NCBI GenBank assembly: GCA_910578865.1
Contig: CAJTRM010000014.1
Location: 14,168 to 78,167 of the forward strand
Source of the DNA: an uncultured Dorea sp.
GTDB taxonomy: Bacteria > Bacillota_A > Clostridia > Lachnospirales > Lachnospiraceae
Direction of reading: 5' to 3'
Length of the DNA stretch: 64,000 bases
Shown here: positions 41,921 to 50,104 of the stretch, one piece after another
Numbering within the stretch: the stretch's first letter is position 1
Layout of the letters: every line of letters starts with the position of its first letter
Position numbers and translations under genes: made by a program
The notes under the pieces: generated by a model
The model's database searches: none
Told to the model about the DNA's origin: nothing
The model's input: only the letters and a program-made list of their open reading frames with translations

Positions 41921-43138
41921 ATGAATTTATTTCATTCAGACAAAACTTATGAAGATCTTCTTCAGGACATGCAGAAGGATGGATACAGCCAGAATTATAT
42001 GAAATGTGTTAGACGAGAAATCCGCTGGTTGGAAAACCATCAGAACATTTATCATTTTGCTTCTTTTGAAGCTGCCTGTCAGATAAGGGTGGCGCAGACT
42101 TCGTCCCCGGAAACACAGGCAAACCGAAAAACGATTTATAATCTTTTTCACCGTTACAACAAATATGGCAGCTTATCAGAAGGGAGACGTAATCCGCTTT
42201 TCAGGTTCGGGGCATACACACAGTTGAGCGGGGAGTTTAAAAGCCTGCTTGATATTTATGAAAAAGAAAGCTACAGGCGCGGCCTTAAAACGGGAACAGT
42301 AAGGGCCAGTATCTCTGCCTGCAGCGGCCTTTTATTAGCCTTGCACTCCTCCGGCTTCCGGTCACTGGAGGATGTGACAGAGAGGGATGTCCTGGATTAT
42401 TTCTCCCGCAAAAAACTCAGCAGCAGCACAAAGGTTAATATCGCATCTGTATTTGAAGCACAGACGGGCAGTTATTTCGATTCTGCCAGGCGCATCCTCA
42501 CATACCTTCCCAATCTGCATCGCCGGCGAAAAAATATCCAGTATCTTACGGAAGAAGAAACCCAGGCTATTCGCAACGTACTTTCCGACAGTGAGGGTGG
42601 GCTTTGCCTGCGCAACCGTGCCATTGGCACTATCCTTTATTTTACAGGGATGAGATCCAGCGATGTGGCCGCCCTGAAATTTTCCGACATAGACTGGGAG
42701 AAAGAGGAGATCCGGATCGTCCAGAAAAAAACTGGTGGAGAACTGCTCCTCCCCCTCACGGCGGCAGTCGGCAATGCTATTTTTGACTATACCACACAAG
42801 AACGCCCCGACAGCCCCGATGAACACATTTTTCTCTGCAGAACAACACCCTGCAGGCCGATCAGCCCGGGCACAGTGGGGAATATAGCCCAAAAAGTATA
42901 TGAAGCTGCCTCCATACGCCAAAACAAAGGTGGCAGGAAAGGGGCGCATCTGTTCCGGCATAACCTAGCGGCTTCATTTGCCAGCTCCGGCATCCCAGCC
43001 CCTGTCATCAGTTCTGCTCTTGGACACAGCGATCCAGATTCGCTGAACCACTATCTTTCGGCGGATATCAGCCATTTACGGGAATGCGCAATCGGCATCA
43101 GAGAGTTTCCTGTCAGTGAGGAGGTGTTCCAATGGTGA
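41921..43138 (+). CDS. RIT tyrosine recombinase A
   Basis: This 405-residue tyrosine recombinase has an N-terminal SAM-like domain and a catalytic domain. The Arg is in TGMRSSDVAALKFSDIDW, the H-x-x-R in HLFRHNLAASFASSG, the second His in LGHSDPDSLNHY, and the catalytic Tyr in HYLSADI. GGAGGTGATATAG precedes ATG 41921. The gene overlaps the second recombinase by 7 bases (ATGGTGA), the coupling typical of RIT elements. It appears intact. Confidence 0.92.
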   Translation: MNLFHSDKTYEDLLQDMQKDGYSQNYMKCVRREIRWLENHQNIYHFASFEAACQIRVAQTSSPETQANRKTIYNLFHRYNKYGSLSEGRRNPLFRFGAYTQLSGEFKSLLDIYEKESYRRGLKTGTVRASISACSGLLLALHSSGFRSLEDVTERDVLDYFSRKKLSSSTKVNIASVFEAQTGSYFDSARRILTYLPNLHRRRKNIQYLTEEETQAIRNVLSDSEGGLCLRNRAIGTILYFTGMRSSDVAALKFSDIDWEKEEIRIVQKKTGGELLLPLTAAVGNAIFDYTTQERPDSPDEHIFLCRTTPCRPISPGTVGNIAQKVYEAASIRQNKGGRKGAHLFRHNLAASFASSGIPAPVISSALGHSDPDSLNHYLSADISHLRECAIGIREFPVSEEVFQW

Positions 43139-44097
43139 GTTATCAATCCGGGTTTGCTGACCTTATAGAAAAGTATGTGTTTTACCAGGAATCGTCTGGT
43201 TCCTGGAGTGAAGTAAGAGCGCGAAATCTAAGGTACTTTGACCGTTTTTGTGCGGAACGTTTCCCAGGCAGGACCTTATGCCAGGAAATGGTTGATGCGT
43301 GGTGCCAGAAACGTGATACAGAAACAAAATCCTCCTGTATTACACGGACAGGGGTAATCCGCAGCTTTATCAGTTATCTCCAAAAGCGCGGGATGACAGA
43401 CGTCCTGCCTATGCCGGTTCCGAAAGCAGAAAAAAGGACCCGGGTTCCACATGCATTCACAAGAGAAGAACTGCAAAATTTTTTCCATGAATGCGACAGC
43501 ATAGTCCCCTATAAGCCCTCTCCCAAATTTCTCCTCCCCAAAATAACGTGCCCTGTATTTTTCAGGCTTCTATACAGCAGCGGCATACGGACAACAGAAG
43601 CCCGGAAACTGAAACGAAGCGAAGTCGACCTGGTACATGGGGTTCTTGACATTCATGAAACAAAAGGATACGCCCAGCATTATGTGGCTCTCCACGACAG
43701 CATGACAGACCTGCTGAAACAGTACGACCGGGAAGTGGAGAAAATTTATCCCGGGAGGACATATTTTTTTGAGAATGCGATGGGCAACGGTTATTCCAGG
43801 CAATGGGTGGTCTATATATTCCGAAAGCTGTGGGAAAAAGCAAACGGCAAAAACAACAGGCCCGTGGCGTAGGAACTTAGGCATCATTATGCGGTAGAAA
43901 ACATCAACCGGTGGGAGGAAGATGCCTTCGGGTTCAGCGAAAAGCTCCTTTATCTTTCAAAATCCATGGGGCATAGCGAAATAAACGCGACGTTATACTA
44001 TTATTCCATTGTGCCGGGAATGTCTGATATCCTTCGGGAAAAAACGGAAACCGGCTTCAATGAGATCATACCGGAGGTGCCCGATGAAAAAGAATGA
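43132..44097 (+). pseudogene. RIT tyrosine recombinase B, interrupted by in-frame TAG
   Basis: The frame runs 246 codons to TAG at 43870-43872, then continues in the same frame to TGA at 44095-44097, giving about 320 residues if the stop is read through. The N-terminal part has SSGIRTTEARKLKRSEVDL with the first catalytic Arg. After the TAG come ELRHHYAVENINRW with H-x-x-H/R residues, SMGHSEINATLYYYS and the Tyr. The stop thus removes half the active site. It overlaps RitA and RitC, so the coding design is otherwise preserved. A recent mutation, suppression or a sequencing error are all possible. Confidence 0.85.
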
Positions 44098-45112
44098 TGA
44101 ATCTGCCAAAATCGCATACTTTATTTCTGACTTTTTAAATACATATGCCCCAACTTTCCTTACAAACAGCAGACACACTTTGAAATCATACAAGGACAGC
44201 CTGGTTTTATACCTCTCATTTCTGGAAACGGAGAATATAAAACCCGACTGTTTCAGCCGGGAATGCTTTGAAAGGGCATGGCTTGAAAAATGGATACTCT
44301 GGCTAAAAGAAACCCGCCAGTGCAGCGCGGACACCTGTAATGTACGGTTGGGGTCACTGCGGGTATTCCTTGAATATCTGGGAGAGAAAGATATCGAATA
44401 CTTATATCTTTATCAGGAAGCGAAAAAAATCAAACGGCAAAAATGCACCAAAAAGAAAGTATGCGGTCTTACACGGAATGCTGTTGCGGCAATGCTCTCC
44501 GCGCCGGATCTCTCAACACGGACAGGGAAAAGGGACGTTGTATTTCTGACTGTGCTTTATGCCACCGCAGGACGTCTTGACGAGATACGGTCCATAAAGA
44601 TATCCCATATCCATCTGGATGAGCCAAAGCCTTACATTATACTTTTGGGAAAAGGCGGAAAAATAAGGACAGCGTATCTCCTTCCACGTGCCGTTGCAAA
44701 TATCCGTATATATCTGAAGGAATTCCATGGCGAGAAGCCAGAACCGGAAGCATATCTTTTTTATTCCCGTGTGGGAGGACGGAATACAAAGCTTTCTGAA
44801 CCCGCACTTGATAAGCGGATTAAGCTGTGTGCGAAAAAGGCCCATGAGAAATGTCCGGAGGTGCCACTCGGCGCACATGCCCACCAATTCAGGCATGCGA
44901 AAGCATCCCACTGGCTTGAGGATGGCATTAGTATCGTTCAGATTAGCTTTCTGCTTGGCCATGAGCGGTTAGAAACAACAATGAAATATCTTGATATAAC
45001 AACGGAAGAAAAAGCAAGCGCCCTTGCCACTTTGGAGATGGAGAGAGAAAAATCTCCGAATAAAAAGTGGAAAAACAACGATGGAACATTGTCTGGCTTC
45101 TGCGGTCTGTAA
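44084..45112 (+). CDS. RIT tyrosine recombinase C
   Basis: This third recombinase, about 342 residues, starts at ATG 44084. That start overlaps the end of recombinase B by 14 bases and follows CGGAGGTG; a longer frame from 44009 lacks support. Catalytic residues are Arg in TAGRLDEIRSIKISHIHL, H-x-x-R in HAHQFRHAKASHW, His in LLGHERLETTMKY and Tyr in KYLDITT. It appears complete. The three proteins are thought to act together in RIT transposition, whose mechanism is little studied. Confidence 0.92.
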   Translation: MKKNDESAKIAYFISDFLNTYAPTFLTNSRHTLKSYKDSLVLYLSFLETENIKPDCFSRECFERAWLEKWILWLKETRQCSADTCNVRLGSLRVFLEYLGEKDIEYLYLYQEAKKIKRQKCTKKKVCGLTRNAVAAMLSAPDLSTRTGKRDVVFLTVLYATAGRLDEIRSIKISHIHLDEPKPYIILLGKGGKIRTAYLLPRAVANIRIYLKEFHGEKPEPEAYLFYSRVGGRNTKLSEPALDKRIKLCAKKAHEKCPEVPLGAHAHQFRHAKASHWLEDGISIVQISFLLGHERLETTMKYLDITTEEKASALATLEMEREKSPNKKWKNNDGTLSGFCGL

Positions 45113-45122
45113 GTATAAGTCC

Positions 45123-45209
45123 AAAAAGAAATCCAAACTTTTTCCCTTCAAAACACTGCATTCATTGAGGTTATGAGTAAAAGTTTGGATTTTTTTGAAA
45201 TTTGGATTT
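45123..45209 (-). repeat. Right terminal inverted repeat of RIT element
   Basis: This is the mate of 41794-41880 (82 of 87 identical in reverse complement). It begins 10 bases after the recombinase C stop. A further 26 bases separate it from the GAGCAA border. Confidence 0.9.
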
Positions 45210-45235
45210 TAGGAAAAATCCAAAAGTTTTGATTT

Positions 45236-45548
45236 GAGCAACCCACTCCATTTGATTTTTCGCTTTGAGTTGTTCAGTCACACCCTCACGCTCTGACATT
45301 TGCTTTACGAGCAGAAAAAACATTTCTTCCGCCTGCTCGTTTATGTCTGAGAGGTAAGAGTTGAGTTTACCTTTTGTAAGCAGAGTAGTGTAAGCAGCTC
45401 GTTTATGCTCTTGCAAATAGCGTTTGTGCCGCTGCCCCCAAATGCCAATAGGCTTATTTCCTTCGGCTGGCAGTACAAGGTTAGGTAAGTAGTAATCCCC
45501 TTGTAATGTGTAAGTACCGCCCATCTGTTCAAATATTGTCTTTTCCAT
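45236..45548 (-). pseudogene. tnpV: tnpV, 5' fragment (N-terminus)
   Basis: This is the start of a TnpV-type transposon protein: MEKTIFEQMGGTYT, then GIWGQRHKRYLQEHKRA and NEQAEEMFFLLVKQ. The frame runs into the RIT element, adding about 20 foreign residues. TnpV accompanies Tn4451/Tn4453-type elements in Clostridia; its function is unclear. The remaining tail is at 41717-41787, on the other side of the RIT insertion. Confidence 0.87.
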
Positions 45549-45574
45549 AAACTTAATCCTCCGTCCTCTTGATT

Positions 45575-45730
45575 TTAAATTGGTGCTTTAGCGAATTTGA
45601 TAATGAGTTCATCAACCACATCGGTATATCTTCCGTCTGCTATAAGTTTGTTTCGCAAAATGTTCAGACTGTCGATTATAACGCTGTATTCATAATCATC
45701 AATCGCTAAGTAGTATTTTTTCTCTCGCAT
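45575..45730 (-). CDS. 51-residue protein upstream of tnpV
   Basis: A short frame on the minus strand, starting MREKKYYLAIDDYEYSVI and ending KFAKAPI. It has an ideal ribosome binding site (AAAGGAGG seven bases before the ATG) and is followed 26 bases later by tnpV, so it is likely real and co-transcribed. It resembles small unnamed proteins next to tnpV in clostridial elements. No function can be given. Confidence 0.6.
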   Translation of the reverse strand: MREKKYYLAIDDYEYSVIIDSLNILRNKLIADGRYTDVVDELIIKFAKAPI

Positions 45731-45810
45731 ACGCTCAACCTCCTTTGTACTTACATTTTAGCAGGAGATTATCCAGATGACGATTGTACGATTTTGTTTT
45801 TAGACATAAA

Positions 45811-45854
45811 GAAAGACAACGTAAAAAGCATTTTTGCCTTCTACGCTGTCTTTC
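45811..45854 (-). terminator. Long hairpin, minus-strand RNA structure
   Basis: Two 20-base arms (45811-45830 and 45835-45854) surround a TTTT loop. On the plus strand there are three A-C mismatches, which become G-U pairs in a minus-strand transcript, so the arms pair fully only in minus-strand RNA. It may end yajC transcription or belong to the element border. Confidence 0.65.
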
Positions 45855-45857
45855 GCC

Positions 45858-45869
45858 TTTGCAACGCCC
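45858..45869. repeat. 12-bp direct repeat, right copy
   Basis: TTTGCAACGCCC, identical to 41699-41710 in the same orientation, again directly beside a hairpin. Confidence 0.4.
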
Positions 45870-45966
45870 ATAAAGTTGTATTTTCAAATTACTTCCTTAT
45901 ATGGCGTTAGCATTAGCCGATTCCCCCTTTTCTTTTCCTGTTCAGTTTCAGAGACAGTTTTGCCGC

Positions 45967-46272
45967 CTACTCTGCAGATGCTTTTTCTACCTGTGCAACT
46001 GCACCCTTCTGCATTGGAATACGGCAGTTCTTATTGCTGCCAAATTCTACGATGATATCGTCATCACTGATATCAATGATTACTCCGTAAAATCCGCTTG
46101 TTGTAAGCACTGTATCTCCTACTTCCATATCAGAGATCATAGCCTGAACTCTTTTCTGTTCCTTTTTCTGCGGTCTTATAAAGATAAACCAGAAGCCGCC
46201 GAAGATCACTGCGTATACAACAACAAGAAATGCAAGGCTGCCTCCACCACTTTGTGCTGCTAATGTGTACAT
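45967..46272 (-). CDS. yajC: Preprotein translocase subunit YajC
   Basis: This 101-residue single-span membrane protein is the small SecDF-associated YajC subunit. It has a hydrophobic helix (AFLVVVYAVIFGGFWFIFI) followed by the hallmark RPQKKEQKRVQAMI and a beta-rich tail with GDTVLTTSGFYGVI. ATG 46272 follows TAGGAGGAATTATT; a longer frame from 46317 would start before the transcription start and is rejected. It lies at the right border of the mobile island. Confidence 0.93.
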   Translation of the reverse strand: MYTLAAQSGGGSLAFLVVVYAVIFGGFWFIFIRPQKKEQKRVQAMISDMEVGDTVLTTSGFYGVIIDISDDDIIVEFGSNKNCRIPMQKGAVAQVEKASAE

Positions 46273-46308
46273 AATAATTCCTCCTACATATTTTAAAGCG
46301 CTATTGTC

Positions 46309-46337
46309 ATCATACACAAAAATACAATTTTCATCAA
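46309..46337 (-). promoter_or_regulatory. Sigma-A promoter of yajC
   Basis: On the minus strand, TTGATG (46337-46332), a 17-base spacer and TATGAT (46314-46309), about 37 bases upstream of the chosen yajC start. Confidence 0.75.
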
Positions 46338-46409
46338 GTAAAAATCTTTAATTCATAGAAAATTAATACCTTAGGCGCGGGACTGCGGCTATTCCCATAT
46401 CACTGCTTT

Positions 46410-47129
46410 TCAGAGATCCTTCATCATACGAGTAGACATCAGGCAGGTTTCCCCGTTGGTAAAATAGATGATTCGTTTTTTTGCATCTATTTCTTTTATG
46501 TTATTTTTATTTACCAGAAATGACCGGTGGCAGCGTACAAAGCTGCTGTCTAATGTGCCGGTCAGTTCTTTCATAGTGCTGAAAAATTCGATCTGGCGAT
46601 CTTTTGCATGGAGAATGACTTTATGGATATTACCGGAAGTTTCAAAAAAGAAAATATCATCATAGTCTATGCTGATCTCTCGTCCGCCGACCCGGGCTGT
46701 ATATACTTTATGGGTCTTGTTGGTCTGGAGCGTATAGCGCTCCATTGCATTTAACAGACATTCTCTGATCTTGACTTTCGCTTCAGCAGGGTTGTCTTTT
46801 AATACAAAGTCCATTGCCTCCACCCGATACTGAAAGGTCATGTAGCTCAGTTCAGAATGTGCAGTTATGAATATGATGAAACCGCGGGGGTCAAACAACC
46901 GGATCTGCTGTGCCAGTTTCAAACCGTTCATGCTGCTGTTTAAATCGATATCCAGGAAATAAATACCTGTGTTCTGGTTCTCCCGGACCGTTTCAAGAAC
47001 CATATAAGGATCCTCTGTGTCTAAAACAAGCCGCATATCCAGTTCGTCCATCAGTATAGTGTTTTGAATGATCTGTACGATGGCCCGCCGCTGTGCGGGA
47101 TGATCTTCGCATACAAAGATGCTCAGCAT
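46410..47129 (-). CDS. LytTR-family response regulator (AgrA-like)
   Basis: This 239-residue regulator has an N-terminal receiver domain: FVCEDHPAQRR with the acidic pocket, YFLDIDLNSSMNGLKLA with the phospho-accepting Asp, and FITAHSELSYMTF. The C-terminal LytTR DNA-binding domain has DIFFFETSGNIHKVILHAKDR and FVRCHRSFLVNKNNI. It resembles AgrA/ComE-type regulators of peptide quorum sensing or bacteriocins. The gene follows its kinase by 6 bases. Target sites were not found with confidence. Confidence 0.92.
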   Translation of the reverse strand: MLSIFVCEDHPAQRRAIVQIIQNTILMDELDMRLVLDTEDPYMVLETVRENQNTGIYFLDIDLNSSMNGLKLAQQIRLFDPRGFIIFITAHSELSYMTFQYRVEAMDFVLKDNPAEAKVKIRECLLNAMERYTLQTNKTHKVYTARVGGREISIDYDDIFFFETSGNIHKVILHAKDRQIEFFSTMKELTGTLDSSFVRCHRSFLVNKNNIKEIDAKKRIIYFTNGETCLMSTRMMKDL

Positions 47130-47135
47130 ATTTTG

Positions 47136-48431
47136 TCACTCCTTTCCGCCGGCAAGTTCCAGGTGCTGCGTGAAATAGCCGCACTGCATAGTTGTTTCCA
47201 GCAGCACATTGTCATAAGAATGTATGATTTTCCGGGCATTGGAAAGCCCGATTCCCTGATGACCGGTCTTTGTGGTGAAGCCTTTTTGTTTTAATTGGTG
47301 CAGCATCACGCCGTTTTCCTGAAAGCAATTGGTTATGATGATTGACACGCCGGATTCATTTTGAATTATATTTAAGCCTATCTGCGGCTGGCTGGTCTCC
47401 AATGCGGCTTCCATCGCGTTATCTAAAAAGATCCCCAGTATTCTGGCAAGGTCTACGGTGTCGATCAGAAAACTATCCACTCTGTCGGGAATGTCGATTG
47501 TGACATCAATCCCTGACTCATGTGCGTAAATCATTTTTGCAGAGAGCAGGCTTTTGATTTCCAGCACACAGATGTTACTAAGCTGATTCAGCTTGTAATC
47601 ACCCTGGTCGATCAGATTCTTCGTCGGAAAGATCTTATTTTCAAAAAAGCCCTTTAATTCTTCCACATCACCGTTTTCAATATAGCCGGATAGAGAGAGT
47701 AAAATGTTCACATAGTCATGCTTAAAGGAACGCAGGCTGTTATACATGTCTTCCAGATTGTGCGTGTAGTCCTGTAAATCCTGCAGAGCTCTCTTTTTGG
47801 CATCTGTCTGCATTTGTTCCAGCCAGGAGCGCCGCATGGCCAGAAGCAAAAAAATCATAACAAGCAGATACCCTGAAATATGTAAGACATTATTATAGAT
47901 CATTCTGCCGACAGAGCCGTTTTGTCCCGGAATCAGATCATCGAACAGATAGATCGTGATAAGGAGCAGTAATGCGGCATCTACCAGATACCATGTCTGC
48001 GGAAGGCGTAGAATCCCTTTGTCTGAAAGCAATAATTTTTTAAGGAGCCTGCCGCAAAGCAGCGTGATAAAGTAAAACAGCAAAATATGAATGAGCCGGA
48101 CACAGAAAGAAACATACGGCTGACTGGATAAAGTCAGGGGAATCAATATATTCCGGAGATTTGTCAGCAGATTATCCGCGATTAGTGCGAGCACACATCC
48201 AATCATGCCCATACAAACATTTTGGGACGCAGTATCCTGGCAGACAGCCAGTCCATAAATGCAAACGGCCGCTAAAATGCCGAATAGACCGTACGGGATG
48301 CAGGACAGGAGCGTTACCGGCATTCCGGCAAGCAACAACAGCATATAAAGTATGATAAATGCCTGTAGGCTCATACGTTTGGGCCACACATTGCGGATGG
48401 CGAGAGAAAGCTGAAAAAAAGACAGCAGCAT
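47136..48431 (-). CDS. GHKL sensor histidine kinase (AgrC-like)
   Basis: This 431-residue membrane kinase has about six membrane spans in the first 210 residues. A dimerisation helix follows with LRSFKHDYVNILLSLSGYIENGD, containing the phosphorylated His, and a GHKL ATPase domain with LGIFLDNAMEAA (N box) and TKTGHQGIGLSNARKII (G box). This is the AgrC layout used to sense cyclic peptides. No agrB or agrD lies nearby, so the signal is unknown. It is first in its two-gene operon. Confidence 0.92.
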   Translation of the reverse strand: MLLSFFQLSLAIRNVWPKRMSLQAFIILYMLLLLAGMPVTLLSCIPYGLFGILAAVCIYGLAVCQDTASQNVCMGMIGCVLALIADNLLTNLRNILIPLTLSSQPYVSFCVRLIHILLFYFITLLCGRLLKKLLLSDKGILRLPQTWYLVDAALLLLITIYLFDDLIPGQNGSVGRMIYNNVLHISGYLLVMIFLLLAMRRSWLEQMQTDAKKRALQDLQDYTHNLEDMYNSLRSFKHDYVNILLSLSGYIENGDVEELKGFFENKIFPTKNLIDQGDYKLNQLSNICVLEIKSLLSAKMIYAHESGIDVTIDIPDRVDSFLIDTVDLARILGIFLDNAMEAALETSQPQIGLNIIQNESGVSIIITNCFQENGVMLHQLKQKGFTTKTGHQGIGLSNARKIIHSYDNVLLETTMQCGYFTQHLELAGGKE

Positions 48432-48466
48432 TTCAATCGATCCTCCTTTCGGGATTTACTTCCCTG

Positions 48467-48495
48467 ATTATACTGTATGTGATTCGTTGTATCAA
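48467..48495 (-). promoter_or_regulatory. Sigma-A promoter of the agrCA-like operon
   Basis: On the minus strand, TTGATA (48495-48490), a 17-base spacer and TATAAT (48472-48467), about 35 bases upstream of the kinase start and followed by AAAGGAGG. Confidence 0.82.
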
Positions 48496-48658
48496 GCGCC
48501 GAACGGCGAAAATGATGAATAACCGCATAGTTTGTAACCATAAAAACGCACTTATTCATAAATTAGCATATTTTGTGACGATTCCGGTGGAATTGTCGTT
48601 TTCTCTGGTATTATTACCTATAGCAAATGTATATTTTTTTGGAAGGAGACATGGAGTT

Positions 48659-48835
48659 ATGAAGGATTTTTTAAAAGGAGCTGCTGTAGCAATCACGATT
48701 CTGATTGTTTTAATCATTATCAATATGTTTTGTAATATGCGCGGCATTGACCTGGATTGGACATCGAAGGGTGTCGTAACAGCAGTTTGTGCTATGTTGA
48801 TCTATAGAGGACTGATAAAGAATGAAAAAAAGTAG
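48659..48835 (+). CDS. 58-residue two-span membrane protein
   Basis: The small hydrophobic protein MKDFLKGAAVAITILIVLII is followed by a short loop with GIDLDWTSKG and a second helix ending RGLIKNEKK. GGAAGGAG lies 10 bases before ATG 48659; longer frames upstream have no ribosome binding site. It diverges from the agr-like operon and could be its target, as small membrane peptides often are; this is inference. It does not look like AgrD, because it lacks a Cys-containing central peptide with a charged tail. Confidence 0.65.
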   Translation: MKDFLKGAAVAITILIVLIIINMFCNMRGIDLDWTSKGVVTAVCAMLIYRGLIKNEKK

Positions 48836-48922
48836 CGGACGGACATCTGTTGATTCGGAATGTCCGTATCCCCTGCTGCATAATCATAGGATGATGAGAA
48901 TGATTGCAGGGTGTGACCGGAA

Positions 48923-50029
48923 ATGAACAAAAAACGAAATGATACAGCATGGAGAGGCAGGGCAGAGGTTTTCCTTTGCCTGCTTTTTGTGTTTGGAGGC
49001 ATGATATACTGGAGGGGTCAGGATGCGGGGGATTCCCTGGCAAACAGCTCCGCAGCAGAGGCGGATTATATTCAGTGGGCAGAGTTTCGTGTGACCTGCG
49101 AGGCTATGAAGCAGGCGTACGCTTATGACCTGTCTACTTACGGCAAAGAAGTGCACCTTGACTGGATCGAGCTTCTGGCCTGCCTGGGCGCCAGGTATGG
49201 AGGGGATTTTTCCCGGTATCAGGAGCAGGATATGGAGCAGACGGCAGAGGCTCTGCTGTCCGGGCAGCAGACGATCGAGAGCCTGACGAAAGATATGCAG
49301 TATTATCCTTATTATAAAGAAGTGTATGAAGCGGTGCTTGGAGGTCTGGTGGGAAAATATGAGATTGAAGTGCCGGAAGGAGAAAAAACGGAGAAGGAAA
49401 ACGAACCCGGAGAGGAAGAAGGGATCTCTGTCAGCTGGAAAAAGGTGTATGGATTGAAAGGTTTTAATCCAATTGCAAAAACATTTCCTTATACGGACTA
49501 TGATGATTTCGGCGTGTCCAGAAGCTATGGCTATAAGAGAAACCATCTGGGGCATGATATGATGGGGCAGGTGGGAACCCCTGTCATTGCGGCGGAGTCC
49601 GGCCTGGTCAGGGAGCTTGGCTGGAACCAGTACGGAGGATGGAGGATCGGTATTGATAGCTTTGACGGGAAACGCTACTATTATTATGCCCATCTCAGGC
49701 AGGACCGCCCTTATGCGGAAGGGCTGAAGAAGGGGGGTATCGTGCAGGCGGGGGACGTGATCGGTTACATCGGCCGTACTGGTTACAGCGCCAAAGAAAA
49801 TGTCAATAATATTGACGAATATCATCTGCATTTCGGCCTTCAGCTGATTTTCGACGAGTCTCAGAGGGACGGAAATCAGGAGATCTGGGTGGATGTCTAT
49901 GAGCTTGTAAAATTTTTGAGCCAAAACCGCAGCGAGGTGGAAAGAAACGATGCTACAAAGGAATGGACGCGGGTGTACGGGATAAGGGATCCTGAGGCAG
50001 AGAAATACAAAAAACAAAAACAGAAGTGA
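48923..50029 (+). CDS. M23-family peptidoglycan endopeptidase, membrane-anchored
   Basis: This 368-residue protein has an N-terminal membrane anchor (VFLCLLFVFGGMIYW), a lysozyme-like or helical spacer (about residues 40-150), a charged Glu-rich linker, and a C-terminal M23 domain. Zinc ligands are visible in HLGHDMMGQ and EYHLHFGLQL, with GTPVIAAESGLV and YAHL between them. M23 enzymes cut peptidoglycan peptides outside the membrane; the complete HxH motif suggests it is active. Upstream ribosome binding is weak (CCGGAA before ATG 48923). Confidence 0.88.
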   Translation: MNKKRNDTAWRGRAEVFLCLLFVFGGMIYWRGQDAGDSLANSSAAEADYIQWAEFRVTCEAMKQAYAYDLSTYGKEVHLDWIELLACLGARYGGDFSRYQEQDMEQTAEALLSGQQTIESLTKDMQYYPYYKEVYEAVLGGLVGKYEIEVPEGEKTEKENEPGEEEGISVSWKKVYGLKGFNPIAKTFPYTDYDDFGVSRSYGYKRNHLGHDMMGQVGTPVIAAESGLVRELGWNQYGGWRIGIDSFDGKRYYYYAHLRQDRPYAEGLKKGGIVQAGDVIGYIGRTGYSAKENVNNIDEYHLHFGLQLIFDESQRDGNQEIWVDVYELVKFLSQNRSEVERNDATKEWTRVYGIRDPEAEKYKKQKQK

Positions 50030-50104
50030 TACATTGAGGGTAGAGTATTTCTGCTTTAAATGCTATGATATAAGAAAATACGAAGAGAAAGGCAGGAGAG
50101 GCCT

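Larger units (their letters stand above)
41794..45235 (+). mobile_element. RIT element (recombinase in trio) inserted in tnpV
   Basis: This 3.44-kb element has three overlapping tyrosine recombinase genes in one direction (41921, 43132 and 44084). It is bounded by 87-bp imperfect terminal inverted repeats and flanked by GAGCAA repeats. Gene order, overlaps and long repeats match the RIT class. It splits tnpV, and precise removal restores that gene, so both borders are well fixed. The right end extends 26 bases beyond the repeat and includes another AAATCCAAA-like motif. Confidence 0.88.

Noticed and set aside
41794..45235. Tn554-like transposon
   Set aside because: Tn554 has two tyrosine recombinases plus a small TnpC and lacks long terminal inverted repeats. 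Three full-size overlapping recombinases with 87-bp repeats fit the RIT class better.
46410..48431. A complete agr quorum-sensing locus
   Set aside because: No AgrB-type protease or AgrD-type precursor was found within the surrounding 3 kb.
48884..50017. Minus-strand open frame of 377 codons opposite the M23 peptidase gene
   Set aside because: The plus strand has complete zinc-binding motifs of an M23 peptidase; the minus frame is a codon-bias shadow.
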